Assembly: GCA_041576975.1 (NCBI GenBank)
Contig: JBFGJY010000010.1
Coordinates: 1 to 54,449 of the forward strand
DNA from: JBFGJY01 sp041576975
Lineage (GTDB): Bacteria; Pseudomonadota; Gammaproteobacteria; UBA4575
Direction: 5' to 3'
DNA: 54,449 nucleotides
Shown: one piece after another, positions 16,983 to 26,346 of the stretch
Layout: the number at the start of each line of letters is the position of its first letter
How positions within the stretch are numbered: position 1 is the first letter of the stretch
Made by a program: the position numbers and the translations under genes
The notes under the pieces: model-generated
Told to the model about the DNA's origin: nothing
Database searches by the model: none
What the model saw: only the letters and a program-made list of their open reading frames with translations

Positions 16983-19900
16983 CTAGTTAGAGGCTTTGCT
17001 ATGGCCATCACGTATATTACTGATTACAGAACTTAGAGCGAGATCAAAGCGATTGCTTTCGTTAATAAGGCGGGTTCGTCCTGCATCTAGATCATCCATA
17101 AATGTTTGAATGTCTATTTCTAAAGTATAGTCACCGGAGCGATCTGTGAATAATAAGCAATCGGTATCCTCAAGAGTTGTAGAGAACTTGAGTCGACGTT
17201 TTGCCTTAGCTGTACCTTGATAAATCTCTAACCATGCGCCAGGTACAACATTTTCAGGGAGATCATCTAATGTGAAACGTGGAACTCCCGCATCCTCAAT
17301 TATATCTTCAGCTTCAGAGTTGATGGCTTGCGTGTCTTCAACTTCCAATACAGCCTCAGATTCTATTATAATTTCCTCTGGTTCTGATTCTGTGGTAGTA
17401 GTGTGTGAAAGCCAGTCTTCTTCATTTTCTATTATAGAAAATTCATCTATTGGTTGTTCTTTATAATTTTCATTTGCAACAATTTCTTCAGATACTTCAT
17501 CCTGAATGAGTTCATCTTCTATTTCATTTTCATGTTCGGCTTTAGCCTCGGCATCAGCTTTAGCTTTGGCTTCGGCTAAGTCTCTAGCTTCGGCTTCGAC
17601 TTTAGCTTTGGCTTCGGCTAGGTCTCTAGCTTCGGCTTCGATTTTAGCTTTGGCTTCGGCTAGGGCTTTAGCCTCCGCTTCGGCTTTAGCTTTGGTTTTG
17701 GCTAGGTCTCTAGCCTCCGCTTCGGCTTTAGTTTTGGCTTCGGCTAGAGCTTTAACCTCGGCTTCGGCTTTAGTCTCGGCTAGAGCTTTTGCTTCGGCAT
17801 CGGCTTTAGTTTTGGCTTCGGCTAGATCTCTAGCTTCGACTTCGGCTTTAGATTTGGCTTCGGCTAGGGCTCTAGCTTCGACTTCGGCTTTAGCTTTGGC
17901 TTCGGCTAGGGCTCTAGCTTCGGCTTCGACTTTAGCTTTGGCTTCGGCTAGGGCTTTAGCCTCGGTTTCGGCTTTAGCTTTGGCTTCGGCTAAGGCTTTA
18001 GCCTCGAATTCTATTTTTGATTCATTAACATTTGCAGGTTTGTTTTGTATAAGCTCTTCTGATACTTGTGTAGCTTCTGTGGATGTTGAAAGATTTTTAA
18101 ATAAGTGAACGACATTATCAGTAGTTTTCGTTTGGTCGGTATTCTCTTCATTTAATGTTTCAAGATCTTTTGCCTCTTGTTCAATGTCACGTAAATGTGT
18201 TAAATACCAAATCTCTGCAGATTCAATAATTTCATCAAATTCTTGTTTTTTGCTCGATAGATATTCAAGTTCACTGCGAATATAATTAAAAAACTCATTA
18301 GGTTTTTTAATGTATTGGCGTACATCGTATAATGAATGTGCACCTTGTGAAACTTCAATTACTCTGCGTAAGGTGCGTACAGATGTGCGCCAATCCTTCG
18401 ATTTTTTACCATGTTTCATATAAATAATGCCCATATGCGGGGCCCAGCACTTTAAACAAAACTCAATCATTAGATTAGGTAGTTCTTTATCTTTTAAATA
18501 TTTCTTAATTGTATGAATAACAACACGTTTTGCAGATGAACGTTTAGCTTTAGTTTTTGCCTTAATTTGTGCTTTTTCTTCAGCTTCACGCGCTTGTTCT
18601 AAACTATAAATATCTAATTTTTGAACTTCAGAAAGAGCTATTTCAAATATGTGTACATCAGTTTCAAAATTCTCAGTTATTAGGTGAACAACTGATTTAA
18701 GCTTATTGAAAAGTAGTTCCTCTTTTCCAGTAACTCCGATACCAATAGAGGTTAATCTATTTAATAAACGTCTAGCTGGATGTTTAGGATTTTGAAAAAA
18801 AGTAAAATCAACGAGTGCAAGCTTGATGACAGAGATTTGCAATTTTGCTAACAAAGCTTTAATTGCATCGCATAAGGTATCATCGTCTAAAATAACCTGA
18901 AAAATCGTGCTAACAAAATCAATTACTTTTTCTTCATTATTTACAATCTCTACAGCGTCTAATGCACCTTTTTCATGTAAAGTTCTGCGCACAGCAGTCT
19001 TAATTTGATCTGCTTTGAAGATGGCATCACTTGCAGCTTCAACTCGTTGTACAGTAGACAGCGCGTACACAAATTGACGGCGTTGAGCTGGTGAGGATTC
19101 TGATCTATTATCAGGACTATACGGTTGTAGAATAAGGCTGACAGTATTTTGGTCTAATCCAGAATGTCCAGGCCCATAGACATCCATCGCAATTGATTCA
19201 AATTCTTTGGAAATTTTTTCGCCTTGTACTTCGTCATAATCTTTTTCCAAGATTTGGGAAGAAGGTTCTTGTGCTTTTGCATGTACCTGAGAACCATCTG
19301 GTTCCCAAAATTCTTGTTCTACAGGGGCAAAAAATTGTCCGGTTGATATGCGCATCTCAGAAGAGTCCAATGCACTATTATTTTCAGCATCAGTGGGTTT
19401 TAAAAAAGAATCAATTGTTTTTACTTCTTGAATAGATTCCGTGGAGGGTAATATCTCCATATCTATTAAAAACTGATTTATCTCTGCATAAAAACCACTC
19501 AGCTTAGGTGAAATTTGTTGGTATAGAAGCTTGCATAAAAGAATTTTTCCATCGGCCGAGATATTTAGAGGCGCTATAGCTTTTTGAAACAGAGGATAAA
19601 AATCTTGTGGATGCATACACCGCACATTAAAATTTAGATGTGCTAAATGAGATAGTTCTTGTAAACGTAATTCTAATTCTTCAAGTGATTCTTTGTGACG
19701 CTCTTCACTGCGATTAATAAGATTATCAACAGCCAAAGTAAGCTCAATAATGCCTGTTTCAATACTACGAACTTGACTCTGATCTATTGCTCGCGCGCGC
19801 GCAATAACTGATGAAGAAGTGTAAAATCTGGATTCAACTTCTACATAAAATTCTGAAGCAACTACGTGTTGTCTATCTAGGAATGAATCAAATGCTTCAT

Positions 19901-20084
19901 CGCGAATTTGACTACTTGTTTCAGTTATTTGCAGACGAAAATTATTATCCTTAGCAAGCGAAAAACATTCTTGTAAACAGGTGTGTAATAAATTTTTTAA
20001 GTTGCTGTTGATTTGCTCGACTACTTTGTCATAGTCAATATGACCTTCTTCATCGAAAAAACCTTGTTCGTGTAGTTCAACCAT
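16983..20084 (-). CDS. DUF1631 family protein with an alanine/glutamate/lysine repeat region
   Basis: 1033-residue predicted cytoplasmic protein of unknown function. The N-terminal and middle parts (about 1-660) look like DUF1631, including a conserved-looking DFTFFQNPKHPARRLLN stretch near residue 433. A low-complexity helical region at about 698-849 is made of 11 A/E/K repeats. An acidic stretch (850-940) follows. The C-terminal DUF1631 segment (about 945-1020), with PGAWLEI and LKFSTT, resembles a small PilZ-like beta domain. No signal peptide or membrane helix is seen. The promoter region is shared with divergent holA. The repeat probably forms a long charged helix or coiled coil. DUF1631 proteins are common in gammaproteobacteria, but I know of no established function. 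Confidence 0.85.
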   Translation of the reverse strand: MVELHEQGFFDEEGHIDYDKVVEQINSNLKNLLHTCLQECFSLAKDNNFRLQITETSSQIRDEAFDSFLDRQHVVASEFYVEVESRFYTSSSVIARARAIDQSQVRSIETGIIELTLAVDNLINRSEERHKESLEELELRLQELSHLAHLNFNVRCMHPQDFYPLFQKAIAPLNISADGKILLCKLLYQQISPKLSGFYAEINQFLIDMEILPSTESIQEVKTIDSFLKPTDAENNSALDSSEMRISTGQFFAPVEQEFWEPDGSQVHAKAQEPSSQILEKDYDEVQGEKISKEFESIAMDVYGPGHSGLDQNTVSLILQPYSPDNRSESSPAQRRQFVYALSTVQRVEAASDAIFKADQIKTAVRRTLHEKGALDAVEIVNNEEKVIDFVSTIFQVILDDDTLCDAIKALLAKLQISVIKLALVDFTFFQNPKHPARRLLNRLTSIGIGVTGKEELLFNKLKSVVHLITENFETDVHIFEIALSEVQKLDIYSLEQAREAEEKAQIKAKTKAKRSSAKRVVIHTIKKYLKDKELPNLMIEFCLKCWAPHMGIIYMKHGKKSKDWRTSVRTLRRVIEVSQGAHSLYDVRQYIKKPNEFFNYIRSELEYLSSKKQEFDEIIESAEIWYLTHLRDIEQEAKDLETLNEENTDQTKTTDNVVHLFKNLSTSTEATQVSEELIQNKPANVNESKIEFEAKALAEAKAKAETEAKALAEAKAKVEAEARALAEAKAKAEVEARALAEAKSKAEVEARDLAEAKTKADAEAKALAETKAEAEVKALAEAKTKAEAEARDLAKTKAKAEAEAKALAEAKAKIEAEARDLAEAKAKVEAEARDLAEAKAKADAEAKAEHENEIEDELIQDEVSEEIVANENYKEQPIDEFSIIENEEDWLSHTTTTESEPEEIIIESEAVLEVEDTQAINSEAEDIIEDAGVPRFTLDDLPENVVPGAWLEIYQGTAKAKRRLKFSTTLEDTDCLLFTDRSGDYTLEIDIQTFMDDLDAGRTRLINESNRFDLALSSVISNIRDGHSKASN
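17538..17993 (-). repeat. Coding minisatellite: 11 tandem units of about 42 bp (14 residues)
   Basis: Inside the DUF1631 gene, 456 bases encode 152 residues that divide into 11 units of the form LAEAKxKxExEAxx. Ten units are 14 residues and the sixth is 12 residues (LAETKAEAEVKA), a six-base in-frame shortening. Units differ by a few substitutions (A/V/I at position 8, K/R at 13, A/D at 14), so the array is not freshly amplified. All indels keep the frame. Confidence 0.95.
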
Positions 20085-20264
20085 TCTGATAATGCTATTA
20101 AAGCTAGATTTCTATATAATCTTTCGAGAGTTAGTGTAGGGTATTCCTTATAAACATTAAGTGATGAAGCAATCGCTTAATCCTAGGCATTGTGCCGTTT
20201 ATCGGCTTTCGTGTAACCTATGGCTTTAGACAGTGTTGTAGATAACTATTAATCAATTATCTCT

Positions 20265-21269
20265 ATGCAAATCCGGTTTTCGCAACTAAAAGATTATCTT
20301 AGCCGATCGTCGATTTCAGTATTTCTAATTAGCGGTGATGAGCCATATCAGCACATGTTAGCTGCCGACATGTTTCGTGGTTACACTAAGGAATTAGGTT
20401 TTACAGAACGCAAAATTCTTACAGTCGAGGCAGGGTTTGATTGGTCTGAGTTTGAATTTGCAAAAAATAACATGTCACTATTTGATGAGCGTATCCTAAT
20501 TGATTTACGTATGCCGACAGGTAAACCAGGACCAAAAGGTTCAAAAGCAATTGTAAATTTTATTAATGGTCTCCATAAAGATGTCAGGCTTTTAGTGCAA
20601 GCACCTAGATTGGACCGGAATTCAATAAACTCCGCGTGGGTTAAGGCTATAGGTAATGCTGGTGTGATAATGCGTGTATGGCCGTTGAATGAATTAGAAA
20701 CTAAACGCTGGATTAAACAAAAATTTGAATCAAATGGATTTTCAGTAACGCATGAAATTGTTGAATTTATAACACAGCAAGTTGAAGGGAATTTACTTGC
20801 TGCAATGCAAGAAATTGAAAAGATATCGCTGATTAGTGAAACAAAAAAGTTAGATATCCAAGCTATTAGTACAGCATTAACAAATAGTAGTCACTATTCA
20901 TTGTACGAATTAATCGACGCTGTGATAAGGAAAGACTTTTCACGTCTTGTTCGCATTTTCCATAGGCTTAAAAAAGAAGATATCGCACCTCCCTTATTGC
21001 TATGGGGACTCACAGATCAAATTAGAAAGCTAATTGATGCGAATAGTGCAAAGTCAAGTATTCAAGCTCCAACACAGCAAGATATGCTAACCCAACTAAG
21101 CCTCATTCATCAGCAACACATCGGAGCTTGCCGCCACGAGCGAGGTATTAGATCTTCAGAATTACTAAAACAATGCGCATGGACAGATCGCGTAATAAAA
21201 GGTCGCGCTAACGGCAATCCCTGGCATGAACTGCTACAATTGAGTATTGCTACATACATGGCTGTTTAG
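20265..21269 (+). CDS. holA: DNA polymerase III delta subunit HolA
   Basis: 334-residue clamp-loader subunit that opens the beta clamp. The N-terminal degenerate AAA+ domain starts with a VFLISGDEPYQ stretch near residue 20, typical of delta; the C-terminal collar domain ends around 330. No Walker A is expected or seen. It normally follows lptE directly; here a 180-base gap separates it from the divergent DUF1631 gene, so it must have its own promoter. A weak match (TTGTGC, 18 bases, TAACCT around 20190-20219) lies there. Confidence 0.93.
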   Translation: MQIRFSQLKDYLSRSSISVFLISGDEPYQHMLAADMFRGYTKELGFTERKILTVEAGFDWSEFEFAKNNMSLFDERILIDLRMPTGKPGPKGSKAIVNFINGLHKDVRLLVQAPRLDRNSINSAWVKAIGNAGVIMRVWPLNELETKRWIKQKFESNGFSVTHEIVEFITQQVEGNLLAAMQEIEKISLISETKKLDIQAISTALTNSSHYSLYELIDAVIRKDFSRLVRIFHRLKKEDIAPPLLLWGLTDQIRKLIDANSAKSSIQAPTQQDMLTQLSLIHQQHIGACRHERGIRSSELLKQCAWTDRVIKGRANGNPWHELLQLSIATYMAV

Positions 21270-21335
21270 ATATAAATAAATTCTGTTTAACAAACAACAA
21301 AATTAGATTAACACATCACTCACTGATATATTTTT

Positions 21336-22619
21336 ATGAGCGTCGCGGTAAAAAGCCACAATAGATCAATCGACAACTACATTGCTGATGTAACACAACG
21401 TGCGGCATTCGCAAGTCGCGAAATTGCCTCTGCTAGTACAGATATTAAAAATCAAGCTCTTTTGTATATTGCGGAGCAAATCCTGTCATCTAATAAACAA
21501 CTTAAAAAGCAAAATGCACGTGATCTAGAACAAGGCAAGACAGGCGGGCTTGACGATGCTTTATTGGATCGTTTGGAGCTGAATGACGTACGTATACAAG
21601 CAATGGCAGATGGCCTACAGCAAGTAGCATCATTACTAGATCCAGTTGGAAAGATTTCAGAATTGGAGTTACGACCAAGTGGAATAAAAGTTGGCAAAAT
21701 GCGTGTTCCGATTGGTGTAATCCTAATAATTTATGAATCACGCCCAAATGTAACTGCAGATGCAGCTGCGTTATGTATTAAATCTGGTAATGCGACAATT
21801 TTGCGTGGTGGTTCCGAGGCTTTGTATTCTAATCATGCAATCTCTGATTGTATTCATGCGGGCTTAGTTAAAGCTGGTCTTACCAAAGATATTGTTCAAG
21901 TGATTAATACTCCTGACCGGGATGCAGTTAAAGCGTTACTGCAAGCAGATGAGTTTATTGATATCGTGATTCCACGCGGAGGTAAAGGCTTGATAGAGCG
22001 TGTTATACGAGATTCACGTATTCCGCTGATAAAACACCTTGATGGTGTATGTCATGTGTATATTCATGAAGACGCAGATGTAAACATGGCAATTGATATT
22101 GCTATAAACGCTAAAGCACAACGCTTTGGTGTGTGTAATGCTATGGAAACATTGCTAATCGATAAAACTATAGCTAAAGAGGTATTACCTGTACTTAAAC
22201 AGCAGTTTGATCTTAAAGGAGTTGAGCTGCGTGGCTGTGAAGAGACCCGCTCAATTTTACCAGGAATCTCCCATGCGACGGAACAGGATTGGTATCAAGA
22301 GTATCTCGGACCTATATTATCAATTCGTGTAGTAGACGGAGTTTCACAAGCAATGGATCATATTCAAAAATATGGTTCTCATCATACTGATGCAATTGTC
22401 ACGAATAATGATTCAATTGCACAGAGGTTTTTGCGTGAAGTTGATTCGAGCTCAGTAATGGTGAATGCTTCTACGCGTTTTGCAGATGGATTTGAGTATG
22501 GTTTAGGTGCTGAAATTGGTATCAGTACAGATAAATTACACGCCCGAGGCCCAGTTGGTCTTGAGGGGCTTACCACTCAAAAGTTTATTGTTCTTGGAGA
22601 TGGAAATATTCGTGAATAG
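21336..22619 (+). CDS. proA: Gamma-glutamyl phosphate reductase
   Basis: 427-residue aldehyde-dehydrogenase-fold enzyme, second step of proline synthesis, reducing gamma-glutamyl phosphate to glutamate semialdehyde. The ESRPNVTADAAALC segment lies near residue 134, LRGGSEA near 158, and the catalytic cysteine is C267 in GVCNAMET. Length agrees with E. coli ProA (417). It lies between holA and nadD, the proA-nadD-rsfS-rlmH order seen in pseudomonads and relatives. Confidence 0.97.
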   Translation: MSVAVKSHNRSIDNYIADVTQRAAFASREIASASTDIKNQALLYIAEQILSSNKQLKKQNARDLEQGKTGGLDDALLDRLELNDVRIQAMADGLQQVASLLDPVGKISELELRPSGIKVGKMRVPIGVILIIYESRPNVTADAAALCIKSGNATILRGGSEALYSNHAISDCIHAGLVKAGLTKDIVQVINTPDRDAVKALLQADEFIDIVIPRGGKGLIERVIRDSRIPLIKHLDGVCHVYIHEDADVNMAIDIAINAKAQRFGVCNAMETLLIDKTIAKEVLPVLKQQFDLKGVELRGCEETRSILPGISHATEQDWYQEYLGPILSIRVVDGVSQAMDHIQKYGSHHTDAIVTNNDSIAQRFLREVDSSSVMVNASTRFADGFEYGLGAEIGISTDKLHARGPVGLEGLTTQKFIVLGDGNIRE

Positions 22620-22665
22620 AAGTGGTTGTATGGTCAATTTCCTAGGACATCAATAGGGGAGGTAT

Positions 22666-23295
22666 GTGCTAGGTATATTTGGTGGTACTTTTGATCCAAT
22701 CCATTTTGGTCATATCAAGTCTGCATTGGCATTATTAGAGCACTTTGATTTTGAGCAAATTCGATTTATACCTTGTCAACAATCGCCACTTAAACAAGAA
22801 GTCTATGCAGATGCTCGACATCGATGGCAGATGTTGAATTTAGTAACGAATACAAATGCGAAATTCTTTGCTGATGATCGAGAACTAAAGCGGCGAGGCC
22901 CGTCCTACACCATTGATACTTTGAAAGAGCTGCGAGAGGAAACTAAGGCTCAGAAAGTATTGGTATTGATTTTAGGTATTGATGCTTTTTTAAGTTTTTG
23001 CCAATGGCATAGGTATGATGAGATTTTATCATTCTGTCACATAATGTTGTTACAACGCGCTGGATATACGCTTCTTAAGCAAGGTTGTGAAAGAGAGTTA
23101 TATGATGCGCATGTAACAAATGACATAATGGATATTTCTGGAACTTTAAACGGCCATATTTTCCTAAGTGATGAAGAAAAAATTGAAATTTCATCAACAG
23201 CTATTCGACAGTGCATCTCTGAAGGTGAACAACCTAGATATTTGTTGCCAGGAAATGTGTGGAACTATATCCGCAGAAATAATTTGTATCAATAA
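22666..23295 (+). CDS. nadD: Nicotinate-nucleotide adenylyltransferase
   Basis: 209 residues converting nicotinate mononucleotide plus ATP to deamido-NAD. The nucleotidyltransferase signature GGTFDPIHFGH lies at residues 5-15 and ISSTAIRQ near 175. The start must be GTG at 22666: the nearest upstream in-frame ATG (22630) is followed by a TAG, and the ATG two bases before is out of frame. A strong GGGGAGGT lies at 22656-22663, unusually close (two bases) to the GTG. rsfS follows after 12 bases. Confidence 0.95.
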   Translation: MLGIFGGTFDPIHFGHIKSALALLEHFDFEQIRFIPCQQSPLKQEVYADARHRWQMLNLVTNTNAKFFADDRELKRRGPSYTIDTLKELREETKAQKVLVLILGIDAFLSFCQWHRYDEILSFCHIMLLQRAGYTLLKQGCERELYDAHVTNDIMDISGTLNGHIFLSDEEKIEISSTAIRQCISEGEQPRYLLPGNVWNYIRRNNLYQ

Positions 23296-23307
23296 ATCAT
23301 TTTTTTA

Positions 23308-23646
23308 ATGGAAACTACCAAAGTAGCAGAAATTGCAATCAATGCATTAGAAGATTTAAAAGGTAAAGATATTACCTTAATCAATACACGCAAAAAATCA
23401 GATGTCTTCGATCTCATGATCATTGCTACTGGCACATCGGATCGCCACGTTAAATCGCTAGCAGACCGATTGGTATTAGATGCTAAGGGACAGAACTTGG
23501 ATGTATTAGGAGTTGAGCGTGACCGAGCTTGGATTTTAGTTGATTTGTATGATGTTATCGTGCATATCATGTTAGAAGAAACTCGTAACTTTTATAGTCT
23601 AGAAAAACTTTGGCAAGTAAATAGCGATCACAAGAAAGCCTTATAA
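23308..23646 (+). CDS. rsfS: Ribosome silencing factor RsfS
   Basis: 112-residue RsfS/DUF143 protein that binds L14 on the 50S subunit and blocks subunit joining during starvation. Typical features are KGKDITLINT near residue 18, the D-LMIIATGTSDRH core (35-48) and the C-terminal ARN-like segment ETRNFYSLEKLW. It sits between nadD and rlmH as usual. Confidence 0.95.
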   Translation: METTKVAEIAINALEDLKGKDITLINTRKKSDVFDLMIIATGTSDRHVKSLADRLVLDAKGQNLDVLGVERDRAWILVDLYDVIVHIMLEETRNFYSLEKLWQVNSDHKKAL

Positions 23647-23681
23647 CTAAATTTAGTGGCAAAGCTGCTAATATCAATATT

Positions 23682-24152
23682 GTGCAAATCTACATATTAG
23701 CTGTGGGGGAGAGGTTGCCGTCATGGATTGAGGCAGGAGTAGATCACTACATCACACGCATGCCGCGAGAATGCAAAGTACAAATCATCACCAATGCAGC
23801 CGCCAAACGCTCAAAAAGTCAAACGATCAAACAAGCGCAAGCGCGAGAACAAGAACTTTTAATCAAGAACACTCCAGGCAATAGCCTACGAATTGCGCTT
23901 GACGAACATGGAGAGCCTTGGACGTCTAGTTTGCTTGCTAAAAAAATTGAACAATGGTTGCAATTTTCTCCCGTTGTTACGTTTTACATAGGTGGAGCGG
24001 ATGGATTCACCAAAGAGTTTCTGAATCAAGCCGACTTTGTGTGGTCAATTTCTTCTTTAACAATGCCACATATGCTTGTACGCGTTTTGCTTGTTGAGCA
24101 GCTATATCGTGCATGGATGATAGTTCAAGGCCATCCCTATCATCGAGAATAG
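23682..24152 (+). CDS. rlmH: 23S rRNA pseudouridine-1915 N3-methyltransferase RlmH
   Basis: 156-residue SPOUT methyltransferase acting on the assembled 70S ribosome. The SAM-binding knot is seen in the YIGGADGF stretch near residue 105 and the family C-terminus YHRE is exact at the end. GTG at 23682 is the start; the protein then begins MQIYILAVGE as in homologues. Together with RsfS upstream it forms the usual ribosome-linked pair. Confidence 0.96.
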   Translation: MQIYILAVGERLPSWIEAGVDHYITRMPRECKVQIITNAAAKRSKSQTIKQAQAREQELLIKNTPGNSLRIALDEHGEPWTSSLLAKKIEQWLQFSPVVTFYIGGADGFTKEFLNQADFVWSISSLTMPHMLVRVLLVEQLYRAWMIVQGHPYHRE

Positions 24153-24220
24153 CTGCATAATAAATAATGGTAAATCCGCTTAATTAAAAGTCGTAATAGC
24201 ATTTTAGTATAAATTAATCC

Positions 24221-24799
24221 ATGAAACTTAGAGTTGAGCTTATACTGGCTTCTGCCTCTAGTCGTCGGTGTGATCTGCTCGATCAACTTGGTATCCTCTA
24301 CACTAGCCATGTGCCTAATGTGGATGAGACACAAGGCGCTCAAGAAGAGCCTGCTATCTATGTACAGCGTATGGCGCATACCAAGGCGGAAGTCGTTTGG
24401 ACAAATTCTACAGCGAAGCTGCCCGTGCTCGCTGCAGATACCGTCATTGCGTTAGATGGAGCAGTTATAGGAAAACCACGGGATCGACAAGATGCCGAGT
24501 ATAGTTTGATGATGCTTTCTGGCCGTGAGCATAATGTGTTAACCGCATTGTGTTTATGGACAAAACAAGGAGTTTATGAGTCTATGGTGGAAACAATTGT
24601 GAAGTTTAGAGAAATTTCATTCAGTGAGATACAAACATATTGTTCGACACAAGAGCCATATGATAAAGCGGGGGCATATGCTATTCAGGGTCTCGCTGCC
24701 AGCTTCGTCGAGTATATATCTGGTAGTTATACTGGCGTAATTGGTTTGCCTTTACCAGAATTGTGTACGCTTATACAGAGAGCTAATTTAGTTGCCTGA
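24221..24799 (+). CDS. maf: Maf-family nucleoside triphosphate pyrophosphatase
   Basis: 192-residue Maf/YhdE-type enzyme that hydrolyses non-canonical or damaged nucleoside triphosphates to monophosphates. The ASASSRR motif lies at residues 10-16, the catalytic aspartate in LAADTVIAL near 70, and DKAGAYAIQG near 148. It precedes rng (28 bases), the common maf-rng-yhdP order, so it is more likely the YhdE than the YceF paralogue. Confidence 0.94.
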   Translation: MKLRVELILASASSRRCDLLDQLGILYTSHVPNVDETQGAQEEPAIYVQRMAHTKAEVVWTNSTAKLPVLAADTVIALDGAVIGKPRDRQDAEYSLMMLSGREHNVLTALCLWTKQGVYESMVETIVKFREISFSEIQTYCSTQEPYDKAGAYAIQGLAASFVEYISGSYTGVIGLPLPELCTLIQRANLVA

Positions 24800-24826
24800 C
24801 TGCATCTCTACTAGCTAAAAGTTTAT

Positions 24827-26332
24827 ATGAGCGAAGAAATACTCATTAATGTAACACCTCAAGAAACGCGTGTAGCGATAGTTGAAAATGGTATGTTGCA
24901 AGAAGTTCAAATTGAGCGCGTTGGCAAACAAGGTTTAGTGGGTAATATTTTTAAAGGTTGTGTTAGTAGAGTAATGCCAGGAATGGATGCTGCATTTGTG
25001 GATATTGGTTTATCAAAAGCTGCATTTATTCATAGTTCAGATGTTGCTTATTTGCCTAAAAGTTCAAGAAACCGACAAATTGAATCAAGCATTCCAGATG
25101 AAACAATTTTGCAATCTAATGCTGAATCAATCACCAATCTTTTGCATGAAGGGCAACAGTTACTTGTTCAAGTAGTAAAAGACCAATTAGGCACAAAAGG
25201 TGCACGACTTACCACTAATATCACTGTACCTTCACGATATATGGTGTTGTTGCCATATTCAAATGACGTACGAATTTCAGCACGTATTGAAGATGAAGGT
25301 GAACGCATTCGCCTAACAAATACAACTAAGAAGCTACTTGAAGATCTAAATGCCAATTGTGGATGTATTTTGCGTACCGCAGCAGAAGGAGTAGGTGAAG
25401 CTGAGTTAATGAGAGATTTGAAATTCTTATTAAATCTTTGGGGAACGATTGTCGATAAAGTAAATTATGTATCATCAGTGGATGAAGTTTATTCTGATCT
25501 TCCTCTTGCAGTTCGAACTTTGCGTGATCTTTCTATTGAGGATGTTGAAATTATACGCATAGATTCGCGCATTACCTATCAAACTGTACGAGAATTTTCA
25601 GAAAAGCTTGTACCTGAATTAGCAAATCGCATTTCACATTATACAGGTAGTCGCCCAATATTTGATCTCTACTCCATAGAAGATGAGTTGCAAAAAGCAT
25701 TACAGAGGAAAGTTATTCTTAAATCAGGCGGATATTTAATATTTGACCAAACCGAAGCAATGACAACAATAGATGTGAATACTGGTGGCTTCGTAGGTCA
25801 TCGGAATTTAGAAGAAACAATTTATAAAACGAATTTAGAAGCGGCGCAAGCTATTGCACGCCAACTTCGTTTACGCAACCTCGGTGGCATCATCATTATC
25901 GATTTTATTGATATGGAAGATGAAGAACACAAACGTCAAGTTATGCGGGTGTTTGAAAAATCTTTGGACAAAGATCGAGCTAAAAGCCAAGTCTGTAATG
26001 TATCACCCCTAGGCTTGGTCGAGATGACGCGAAAACGTACTCGTGAGAGCCTTGAGCATTTATTGTGTGAATCATGCCTTACCTGTAGTGGTCGGGGCTA
26101 TATTAAAACAGCAGAGACTGTATGTTTTGAGCTATTTCGTGAAATTATGCGTGAGGCACGGCAGTATGAAACGAACGAATTATTAGTTTTGGCGTCTCAA
26201 CCTGTAGTGGATCTTTTATTAGATGAGGAATCGACAAGTCTTGCCGAACTTGAGGACTACATTGGAAAGACAATCAAGCTGCAAGTAGAGTCATTGTACT
26301 CACAAGAACAATTTGATGTAGTGCCTTTATAG
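24827..26332 (+). CDS. rng: Ribonuclease G
   Basis: 501-residue RNase E/G family endoribonuclease for 16S rRNA 5' processing and mRNA decay. The N-terminal S1 domain covers about residues 35-130. The DNase I-like catalytic part has its metal-binding aspartates in TTIDVNTGGF near 310 and IIIDFIDMED near 354. The zinc-link cysteines are in CLTCSGRGY near 420. It lacks the long C-terminal scaffold of RNase E. The gap to yhdP is only 14 bases. Confidence 0.96.
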   Translation: MSEEILINVTPQETRVAIVENGMLQEVQIERVGKQGLVGNIFKGCVSRVMPGMDAAFVDIGLSKAAFIHSSDVAYLPKSSRNRQIESSIPDETILQSNAESITNLLHEGQQLLVQVVKDQLGTKGARLTTNITVPSRYMVLLPYSNDVRISARIEDEGERIRLTNTTKKLLEDLNANCGCILRTAAEGVGEAELMRDLKFLLNLWGTIVDKVNYVSSVDEVYSDLPLAVRTLRDLSIEDVEIIRIDSRITYQTVREFSEKLVPELANRISHYTGSRPIFDLYSIEDELQKALQRKVILKSGGYLIFDQTEAMTTIDVNTGGFVGHRNLEETIYKTNLEAAQAIARQLRLRNLGGIIIIDFIDMEDEEHKRQVMRVFEKSLDKDRAKSQVCNVSPLGLVEMTRKRTRESLEHLLCESCLTCSGRGYIKTAETVCFELFREIMREARQYETNELLVLASQPVVDLLLDEESTSLAELEDYIGKTIKLQVESLYSQEQFDVVPL

Positions 26333-26346
26333 CTAAATATATTCAT

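Noticed and set aside
17538..17993. Regular repeats considered as a CRISPR array
   Set aside because: Units are contiguous with no spacers, in frame and coding; it is a coding minisatellite.
17506..18108. 200-codon plus-strand frame rich in Ala, Ser and Leu
   Set aside because: It is the antisense of the A/E/K repeat array in the DUF1631 gene; the periodic codons keep the opposite strand open. No ribosome binding site or family resemblance.
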